A program made the translations under genes and the position numbers. Below are positions 11,706 to 22,700 of a stretch of DNA of 64,000 nt, one piece after another. The DNA is taken from NCBI RefSeq assembly GCF_003590095.1, contig NC_039482.1:3923657-3987656 (forward strand). The letters are read 5' to 3'. Below the pieces are notes generated by a model. That model searched no databases. It was not told the DNA's origin and worked only from the letters and a program-made list of their open reading frames with translations. The stretch's first letter is position 1. Every line of letters begins with the position of its first letter. This DNA comes from Trichoplusia ni (taxonomy: Eukaryota; Arthropoda; Insecta; Lepidoptera; Noctuidae).

Positions 11706-13500
11706 GTTATTAAGAACTTAACAGCAGCCACTAAACGACTTCGAACAAACAATGCTCTAGTTAGCAAACACACTTCTTTTGTATGTAAATTATTTAAACA
11801 TGTCATTTTACTTTTCTCAAGCAAAACTGTTTTACCAGGATGCGTCTAAATTAATATTCTTTTGTTTTTAACATATATTTGGATTTGTATTATGTGTTGT
11901 TTAAAGCCATGAAGTTTTTTTTTTATATAGTTCGATTTTGAGATATTGCAACGACACGGCTCTTTATGGCAAAATTTTTTTTTTCTTTTTTTTCCGGCGT
12001 CTTTAGTGTCTGTACCTTATGATGTTTATAAATTGGTTTAGTTTAAATTAAGTGACAAGTATCTACCTATTATATTATGGATCGTCAAAATTGTTGTCTC
12101 TTTAAAATGTTGCCCTATTAAGATTGATACAAGATTAACCATAATAGAGAAATATTTCATGAAATATGTTCTTGAAAAAAACCAAGTTTACACTTCCGTG
12201 TGTCTGAAAAGTACTTTGTAAATAATATAATATTATTTTAACCAATTCTATTGTCTAATAAGTCATATCGACATTCAAATTACGCAAAAACAAAATAAAT
12301 AACGATAATTTCTTGATATTTATAGACAACAGATGTTTTCTCATTTACGAAATTATTTTTATTTTATGTTGTGACATTTACAAAATAGCTGTTAATAATT
12401 TAGATAGATACCTAACCACTTATCTAAAAAAAGTAGGTTCCTGGGCTATTATTTAAAGATTCATTAAAAAATATATGCGACAGATTGGTGATGATATAAT
12501 TTAAGTCGCGATCAAAGGCACTCATTAAAATCTCATAAACTTCTTTCTCAATTGCTTTATTAACATTCAAATTGTGTTCTTGAAATAATGCCAATTTTAA
12601 CAACTACAATATTTGCGAGATCCCATTATTTTTTGGTATCAATAAATTTTGTAATTTTATATTTAAATAAGTCTAATTTGCTTTGCATTTTGATTGCTAT
12701 TTAATTTTTAAAACAGTATGGTGTCAATATTAAAATGTAAATTAAATATTAATAAAGATAACACTACATAAAAACAGTCCCCAAATAATTAACTCATATA
12801 CCTACCTAGACAAATACTAAAGAAAGAAGTCGATTATGTTTCTATTATTAATTTTATGTTACCAAGTCTAAATAAGGAGTACCGTGTTACCCAGATAACT
12901 GGATTGAGGAGGGCAGACAGGCAGAAGCTCCTTGTAAAACGCTTTTACTTAGCTGAATCTGGTTAGATTGGAAGTCGACCATAACATAATTGAGAAAAGG
13001 CTAGAACGATGATGATTTCTTTTTGATAAAAATACTTATTAATAGTGAGAGCTATAGAGCAAGGGCAGATCTCCGTTGGCAGATGTAAGATACCCTAGCT
13101 CATTGCATGTTGAATCGGGGGTTTAATCATGCCTTTAAAACAGAGGTGTCTTCCAATGAAGTTGTGCCGTGAATGAAAATTGATACAAGAAGATACATCT
13201 ATAGAATAAATTGCGGGCAGATATTAGCTGCAGTCGTTGTAGATGGTGCGAAAGATACCAAAATTTTATTGTCATTTATGAAAGTCTCTTGCTATTCTTT
13301 ACCCTTCATCTTGTTTCCTGTATAGTACAGTAAGAAAACATTCTGTGTAAAGTAAGAAAACAATATTTTCTATCAAGCCACAATATAGCTATAGTACCGC
13401 CATCTATGATGGAATGTAGCTAACTACTAAAACTGTACGCGATTGCTGTAAATCGTTGCGAAGCATAATAATAAATATATTTTCATATATTTAATTAAGA
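11706..13500. other. Intergenic upstream of EPT1
   Basis: AT-rich, with one reversed family D fragment at about 12880-13015 (TACCGTGTTACCCAGATAAC through GAAAAGGCTAGAACGATGAT). No exon is recognised. Confidence 0.5.
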
Positions 13501-13775
13501 ATGGAATAAAAATTACCATTTCAATGGTGTCGCGTGCTCATTACAGTACATTTTTGCACGCTGGCAATGTAATTATGTAAAATCTGTCAAGTACTCAAGT
13601 GTCATGTGTCAAAATTTAAACGTCTGCCAAACCGCGACGAATTCCTGAAGCGCGTTTATTATTTTTAGTTTTAATTATAAATACGCCGACGATGTATTAT
13701 GTGAAGTGCAAATATTTAATGTTACAGTAATTATATAGTTGTTTTAATTAAATAGAATAAGTTTAAACAGTGAAA
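13501..13775 (+). promoter_or_regulatory. Probable 5' UTR and promoter of EPT1
   Basis: The 275 bases before the start codon are less AT-rich than their surroundings around 13620-13700 (CCGCGACGAATTCCTGAAGC). They carry no repeat and lead directly to the ATG in the context GTGAAAATG. The transcription start cannot be placed from sequence alone. Confidence 0.35.
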
Positions 13776-16700
13776 ATGTTCAATTACAAGTACCTCAGTC
13801 GCGAACACCTTGAAGGGTTCGATAATTATAAGGTATGGGTGTTTTTTATTATTAAATTAGTGTTTTTACTCTATGAATAACATCTACTTATGTTATATAC
13901 GGATAATGCAGGTTTATTTATACTCTTTAGACGCTTACTTCGTGGTATAACCTTAAATTTATCGATTTTTTTTCTACGCATATACCAGGAAGTTATATTG
14001 CGTTTTTATGTAGATTGGTCGTGTTTAAATCGTAGTTGTGTTGCTTAAACGTTTGTTTCGTTCGATTTATTACGATGCGATGTACGAAACTATTTCTATG
14101 ATGCGTGACGCTATATTATGCGGGAAAATTGTCGCAATGAAATGCGTTTCACCTATATTCGTGAAACTACTTACACACGCATTCTTTATAGAAAATATTC
14201 TAATTTAAAATAAGATTTTACTACAAAAATAATGCCTTATAACTCAAATATAATTGTTTTTTTTTTTTTATTAAATCAGCTCAAAAATCAAGGAAGACCA
14301 ATAATCCTTATCTTTATTGACTAAGTGTTATCTTGCTGTGATTCATAAGTAAATTTCGTACTATAAGATAAAAAGGTATTTTATGTACTGTATCACTCAC
14401 ACACAAATCTATTTAACAATTGTCACCTATTTTAAGAACTAAACATACAGATAATTAAAAAAAACAACCCTCTGTCCCTTTGCTGGGCCAACACCTCTTT
14501 CAATTAAGAAAAAAAAGTATTAGTAGAACAGAAACACAATTTATAATTCTTCAGTTTTTAATCTTAATACAGGATCAGGTACTAGAAGCTATAAAAAAAA
14601 GAGTGTGCTGAAAAAAATATTGTATCAGTGGCATAGTGTAAGCTTATGACAATTAAAAAAAAACACAAAGTTTAATGCAATACTTAGCTCTATTATATTT
14701 CTATATTTAAAAAGAGGTTACAATCTTGGTGTACTACTGCTTCTTTACTTTTTAAACCAACACTTATTAAATAAATAAATAACTGATATATTTCATGAGT
14801 ATATCTGATTTGGCATTCTTGTTTTTTTTTTTTGTCTATGATTTTAGCTGTGGAGAATGGCAGTACATTACACTTAATATTTGAATATAGTTCTATTAGG
14901 ACACAGTCATTTAGTTTTTTAATAAGTAAAAAAAAAATAACTGCAAAAGATTGCTTTTAGCAAAGGGGACTGCTCATTGTGACATCATGTAACTATTTAT
15001 GTTTGTCAAATCCTCTATTCATGTGATGTGCAATAATTAATATCCCATTTTTTTTCCAACAATACTTTTAAACTTATTTATTACTGATTAAAATGAAGAA
15101 TTCCTAAGACACAAATGATTTACAATGACTAAATTGGGTAGTTAAACAATTTTTCCTGTTTATGGTATTTGGTACTTGCCAAATACCAACAAGTATTTAT
15201 ATAGCAAAATTAAAACTTATTTAGATGTATTTAAAAGAGGAAAATGTGAATTAACCTGAGTTAGAATAGTTATTATCATATTTAAAGACTGGGTTCCACA
15301 TTAATTAACTTACGAAAAAAATAACAATGGACAGTTACGTACAAAACTATATATCATATTTACTTCACACATTTTATTTAACTTAATTATCAAAACTTAG
15401 GAAGAAATCAAAATCATTTATTCAAACTATTAAAACTAGGCTACAAAGTAGCTCTTATTGAAGATAATTTTTACATAGACAGCTCCCCGTATCGCCCACC
15501 CTTCACTGCTTCCTAAGTGCTCTAGCTGTGATGAAGAAACTATTTCCTATTAGCTATTTGATTTAGTGTTAGTTAGCCATTAGTGTCCCTCTGCAAGCAA
15601 AGGAACCCCTTCCCTTCTTCTATTTATTTCAGCAAGTTATGGCCAACAATTTGTGTTGCCAAGTCCTTTCATAAACTTAGTTCACACATTGAATACCATG
15701 ACAACATGTGTCTGATAGCTTACTTTCCTCAGGGGCCAAACTAAAAATCTGAAAGAATAGTGTAATAATTAAGGTTTTTTGCGAATACTGTATTTATTTC
15801 TTTACTTATTACAGTATTATTACAGTATTCGCAAGAAAACTTCAAAAGCTTTCTTCTAAAGTTTTATATGCATAGAATTTACAATAGCAAACTTATTGGC
15901 CTAGAAATTCATCATAGTTAATCTTCGGGTGATGCAGATTTGACATAAAATATTTGAAAAATTTAATATTTTCTTTTCTTTTTCAGTACATGGCCATAGA
16001 CACCAGTCCATTGAGTGTCTATGTTATGCATCCATTTTGGAATAAAGTTGTTGAGGTGAGTAAAAATGTACATCTATAATATCGACTGTTATTATCCAAT
16101 GTGCTATAAATATAGAAAGTAATTGGAAAAGTTTATAAAAACCTAAATCGAAATGTTAAAAAATTTAAAAAGCGAGTTGGACGGATGTCTATGAATTGTA
16201 TTAAAGTAAATCATGTCAGAAATCCGTAATTTCAGTAATCCATAAATAATGTATTATTGGCAACTGACTGCACTGAAAGTGGTTCAGTAGTTCTCGAGGT
16301 AGACGCTAATAGCGTAACACGCGTAAACTTCGCCGCCGCTATTAACGCTTATATTCAATTTTGTCCACGTAACTATAATTCACTTTATTAAAATCTAAAT
16401 TACTGTGAAATGAAACAATAGAAAATCAGCTTTATGTTTTTCGAAATAAAGACGATTTCTAAATGAAACTGATTTTCTAATTTACATAAATTTATTCTAT
16501 CAAAACATCTCATTCGTTTTCAAGGTAAACATAAACAAACAACTTCCGTATTTACTATTAAAAAATATAATAAAAATGAATAAATCTTTATAAACTTGTC
16601 AATAGAATAAGGAAGTTATAAATTAAGTTGAAATTTCAATTAAATATTTTCAAATTAATAAATTATCTTAATATTGGGGTCAAGGCTATGTGATAATGTA

Positions 16701-19700
16701 GTTCACCGTCTCTCAAACAAAGATATGGTTCTTTTGAGATAAAGGTGTTAATTGGGTAATTATAGAAAATGTATATACTGTGATACTGTCACTCGTTAAA
16801 TGTTGTCGAAAGCAGTTATTAAAAACGGGATGAGTTATGAGGAGCTCATGCTAAGCTTAAGCCTTACCTGAATAAGTTGATCGACCACAGGTTAAGCTAC
16901 GCCAGATGCGTACCTCCGTGTTTCGGAAGGCACGTTAAATTGTGGGTCCCGGCTGTTATTCACGTCACCTTTGTCAGTCGTTACAGGCAGTCAGAAGCTG
17001 GAAAGTCTGACAACCAGTGGAACTAATGGGTATTGTGTTGCCCAGGTAACCGGGTTGTGGAGGTCAGATAGGTAGTCGCTCATTGTAAACGATGGTACTT
17101 AGTTGAATCCGGTTAGACTGGAAGCCGACCCCAATATGGCTAGGAAAAGGCTAGGAACATGATGATGATCCGCGGTCGGATTTACTTAAAGATTACTTAA
17201 AGAATAATTACTAATTAACATTTGTAGACGAAGAAATCGTCATATTTACTCTTAAGAGTTCTCTACGTGCTACTCATGAAGTTAAAACCTAACGCTCTCT
17301 CGAAGTTATGAGAAAGTTAACGCTAATTAGGTAATAGTAAGTAATAATTAGGTTATGCCTACATAAAGTATGCTAATTAACGAATGGCGGGTATAATCAG
17401 TCGAAAATAATTCATTACTGAAATTCACGCACGACTTTTGTATGATCAGCAGCTAAAGTTGAAGCGAGCCTCATGAATACCTTTGATTATAATGACTTAG
17501 TATAGGGAAAAGTAATGAAAATAGTTTTAACAGGTCCACTAAAAAGTTTTCGAAACGCATATTACCGATTTTTAATGCCCGACGAAAAAAGGGGCGTTAT
17601 ACGTTTGACGTGCCTGTCTGTGGTATCAGCTCTCGAACGGATTGTGCAATTCCAATTTACTTTATTTTGTATTAAAGTTCAATTATGTACGAGTATTCTT
17701 AGACTTTATTAAATGATGTAACGGTTTACTCACGCGTATTTATCGGGGTAGCCCGACTAGTTTCGGACCCAACCGGAGTCCTTAATCATGAGCAGACGCG
17801 GCGGGATCGCGAGTCGAACGAAAATCGATTATTAATAATGAATCAGTCTCACGATAGTTATTATAAAAATATTCTTAGACTATACTATTTAGGCAATTCT
17901 CTAAATGTTACATTCTTATTACTTTCATTTATACAATTAAATTTTAAGCATTATATCATATTTATATGTACAAATACAAATAAAAGTATTTTTAATACTA
18001 TTATTAGCTACTAGACTAAGGCAAATACTACCTAGTGTACTTACGATACTGCTGTTGACGTCACAATCCTGCTACAGCCAAAGAGTGGGAGCTCGTGACG
18101 TCACGATTTTATGCGATATACCAAAGTACGAAAATGTGAAGTCATGATCGTAAAACATTTCAAATTAATGAATCGTCTCTATTAGTGCTTTTTAAATTAA
18201 TCTATATGTAGATAATAAATAAAACATCACTCTACTTCTGACGCTGATCGGGCAAGGCAAAATAACAAAATTTTGATTACTTGGATTAGATGGATGCCGA
18301 CCTCAAAATTTGAGAAAAGGCTAGGATGATGATGAATACTTGCCTATGTTACCACCGATGATGTAAATAACATAATATAATATAAATCCATCAATGTACT
18401 ACCTAAAGAAATACAGCCTAGAAACACTACAATTTATTTCATTTCAGGCAGTCGTAAAAAATAAGTAACGGATATTTTAAATGTAAATGCAGTTCATTTT
18501 TCACAAATCTGCCAGCTTAGATAAGCTATCGCTTGCACATGCACCATTCTGATAAAGCTATAATATATCAATACTCCAATACCCCAACAAACTTAAAAGG
18601 ATTAAAACCTCATAAAATTTCAGTCATAAAATTAGGAAAATTACTGATAAAATTCCTATATTTGCAAGACATACGAATATCATACGACTCTTATCAAGAC
18701 AACTGGGGTTACCTTACAATCCTTGGCAAAGCAATGACGACTTTATTGTCAACAAAAAAGACAGTAAATCGCATAAAAGATGTTCCTTAAACATGTACTA
18801 TCTATTCTGGTTATAATAAATTCAACCTTATGGTGTTGAGTTAAGGTAGACATTCTCATGCACCTCGTGGTTTGCTAAAATACTGAATACGCTTATCAGA
18901 TGTTTGTCTTCGTTATCAGAGGGTCATTGTTATTGTAATACTCATTGTAATAATTTATGCTCTTCTGGAAAGTATATTAAATGTCATATCGTCGATTATC
19001 TAGTTCTTTTATGGGACCCCGCGGACTGCAGTGTTTTTATCAGCTGATAGTTTATTGGATTGTCATTATGAGTGTTTCAAGTACGCATATACTGATTTGG
19101 TATCGGCCGACAAATAAGTCCGTGGGGAAACGCTAAAGTGGCGCCAGTTTGGTGGATTAGAAGGGCAAGAAGAGCAGTAGCAACTCCAAATTGAAGATGC
19201 CTTAAGTTTGATAGTCTTCAATTGAACTCTCTTCAGAGAACTTAATCAGTATGTTTTGGAGGTTAGCGCGTACACGATTGTTTGAGCGTCCTGAGGATCT
19301 AGTATGAAAATAGAAAGTTATATTTTATTGCTTTTGTAAAAGCTTGACTCCAGACTTGAATGTTTGTGTTTTTTTCTCATCATAGTGAGAATAAATCCAA
19401 ACATTGTTCATTGTCAACTATAGGATATACTATTGAACAGCCGCAATTAGTTACAAGTACCAAAATGATGAAGTCACATGCCCGCTTTGTGCGCGAATCT
19501 GTCTCTAAAAAGGTTGGATATACTAGCCACTTACGGGCCAGTGAGCGTCGCCAACCTCAGGAGTAAGGTGGATGCTATGGCCGAAATCGAATTTAGAAAG
19601 ACGATTTAATTCGTAGGAAAATATTTTAAAGTAGACGGCCAATCATTGGTCTAGTTTCTACACACCACTAACCTGGGCCCCAATTCCGGTATTTACAATG

Positions 19701-22700
19701 GCCGATGAATGAATAGCAATTGGATTAAATGTGATACTGTCAGCTTACAGCCCGACACCATCAAATACGTCCCACTGCTGGGCACATGCCTCTTCCCGTA
19801 GTTTTGAGCTAGCTTACTCAGAATAACATATTTGGAATCCAAGTTTCCTCACAAGGTTTTCCTTCAACGTTTATCAGTGGTGTCTTGGAATAATTTAGAA
19901 AGTACATATAGTTCTTGAGTTTAGACCACGTCTTGGCAAACGTAGTAAAGGGCGACCTCAAGCACGGTGGAGTGATGATCTGCCCAAGATGGCAGGAGCT
20001 GGATGCGAGCAGCCGAAGATAGATCTCGATGGCGTGCAATGACTGCATGGATAGCGGTCACCAAGCCAAACCCACTGTGCGCGTCGTGTCGCGGGTTCGG
20101 TCCCCCGCGGGTTTGGTTAGGACAAGCATTTGTGTGATCCACGAGTGCTTGTTCTGAGTCTGGGTGTCATTGTGCATGTGATTTGTATGTTTGTGAAACA
20201 CCCCGTGACACATGGAATTAAATTCCTTAGTGCGGGAGTCGTTTATAAAAAAAATGAGGAAGCCTTTGTCTAGCAGTTGACGAATATGAGCTATTGATAA
20301 TGTTGAAACAACTATGAGGTGTTCAAAAAGATATATTTTCTCCCACAGTTTGTCCCAAAATGGGTGGCGCCCAACGTGTTAACATTCGGAGGCTTCCTCC
20401 TCATCGTGTTCAACTTCTTACTGCTCTCGTACTACGACTATGATTACACCGCGGCCAGCACGCCCGTGTACAACGAGACTGTCGGCGAGTCACCGCTTAA
20501 CGGGCATATGGAAGTCATTCCCCAGTCGCTCTGGTATGCCATCGGAGTGTTTCTGTTCCTTGCTTATACTTTGGGTGAGTGAATTTTTATTTTGTGTTTC
20601 TCTTTAGAGTGATTAACCGACTGGTTGAGGTCACCACGCCAAAACCGCTGCACGAAGTCGTCGGTTCGATTAATTCTTGTCCAGAGTCGGGGGTTTCTTT
20701 TTACATGTGACTTGAATGTTTATTTTCATAAACATCAAAAAAACATTCATTCCTGTGACATAAAGAATAAATTCCTTAGTGTGGCATAAGTTTATTTGAA
20801 AAAATGCCTTTACTTAAAACTCTCGAAGCAGGACTTTTGCCTTTATTGAAGCAAGCTGCTGCAACGTTTATTTTGTACAAGTAAAAACAGTCCTGATTTA
20901 TAGCAAATCTGTAAGTAGTAAACTTTAATCCAAGTTCAGTACATTTAGAAAAACAGCAAAATAATATACCTCTCATTTCTAAAGCTTCGTTTGGTTTGGG
21001 ACAATTCAATGAGAATTTTATTTGTCCTTCGCAGATGGCATAGATGGCAAGCAAGCTCGTAGAACACAGACTTCAGGGCCACTTGGAGAGTTATTCGACC
21101 ACGGGCTGGACTCCTACACCGTATTCTTTATACCTGCCTGCCTTTACTCCATATTCGGTCGACTGGATTATTCTATACCGCCTATTAGGTAAGGAATGAC
21201 CTATACTTTACAGTATATATTTGTTCATATGTTTATTGTGCCTTTGTGAGGATGATTCATACTTAAATTGAGATGATAGTTGAGTGGAGAAGTTCACCAC
21301 GCCATAGACGATGTGCGTGAGGAGTCATTTTTTTTTATTTATTTACAGTATGGATAATACGATGATATAATATCTGACTAACAGGCATTTATCGGGATTG
21401 CCCGACTAGTTTCGGACCCAACCAAAATCTTTATCATGAGCTTTAGCAGACAGACAAATCAGATATTTATGTATTTTTTTTAATTCACAAGACTCATATC
21501 GTTAATAATACAGGAAAACTTAAAATTATATTGGAGATACATACACAGAATTGGTATTCTGGACAAATGCGTTTACATGTACATAATAATATGACCATTT
21601 TCATAATACTGAACAAGCGTACCTTGAAAACGAAAGGACCTTGTATTAAAACTATATTGTTTTACAGAATATATTACGTGATGTGGAATCTTCTCTTAAA
21701 CTTCTACATAAGCCATTGGGAGAAGTACAATACTGGTGTATTGTTTTTGCCGTGGGGATACGATTTTAGTATGTGGGTAAGTGGCATTTAAAATTCTATG
21801 TTAAAAGCTACCAAAATCGATTAAAAAACAGGCTCAAATACTTCACTTTTTAATAATATGGGTATAAATAAATAAAATGGTGTCATCAGGTATCGATCTA
21901 TGTCCAATCTCAACGAACAACCAGACCCAAGGGTCCATATTTTAAACCGACTTTAAAAAGGAGTTTCTCAATTCGTCTATAGAACTTCAGAATTGATAAG
22001 CCGATTTTTCTGATATTGTTTTTTAATTTAACTTGAAATGGCTGAATGACCATTCGTCCTGATTTATAGAGGCCAGGATTGAATATAACAAACAGCGTTC
22101 AGATTTGCATCTATATCTAACAAGAACGAAAGTCAAAGATAAATAATGATTTTTCATGATGCGAAATCCATTATTCTACAACATTTTTCGCCTATGTAGA
22201 GATCAGCGATAATCACATTAAATACATAAAACCGTGTACGTCTAACAGGTCACGGCAGAGAAATATACATATATCTAGTACTAGCTGTTGCCCGCGACTT
22301 CGTCCGCGTGGTTAGAAGATTTAAGTTAGGATTTTTTTTACGGTAACCGTCGAAGATGAATATTTTTCCCTGTTTTTTTCCACATTCTCCATTGTATGTT
22401 CGCTCCTACTAGTCGCAGCGTGAATATACATAGCTTCGATGAATGGTTTATTCAACACGAAAAGATTTTTTCAATTTGAACCCGTAGTTCCTGAGATAAG
22501 CGCGTTCAAACAAATAATCAAACTCTTCAGCTTTATATATTAGTATGGATTAAAGCAACAAAAACCCTTTAAATTCCAGGCTTCCACTGCATTCTTCCTA
22601 TGGACCGGGGTGAAGGGAACAAGTTTCTACAAAAAGTATTTATTCGCCGGTTACACCTTAGCCAATGTATTCGAAGTGTTGATATACGCTACGGGCGTAG

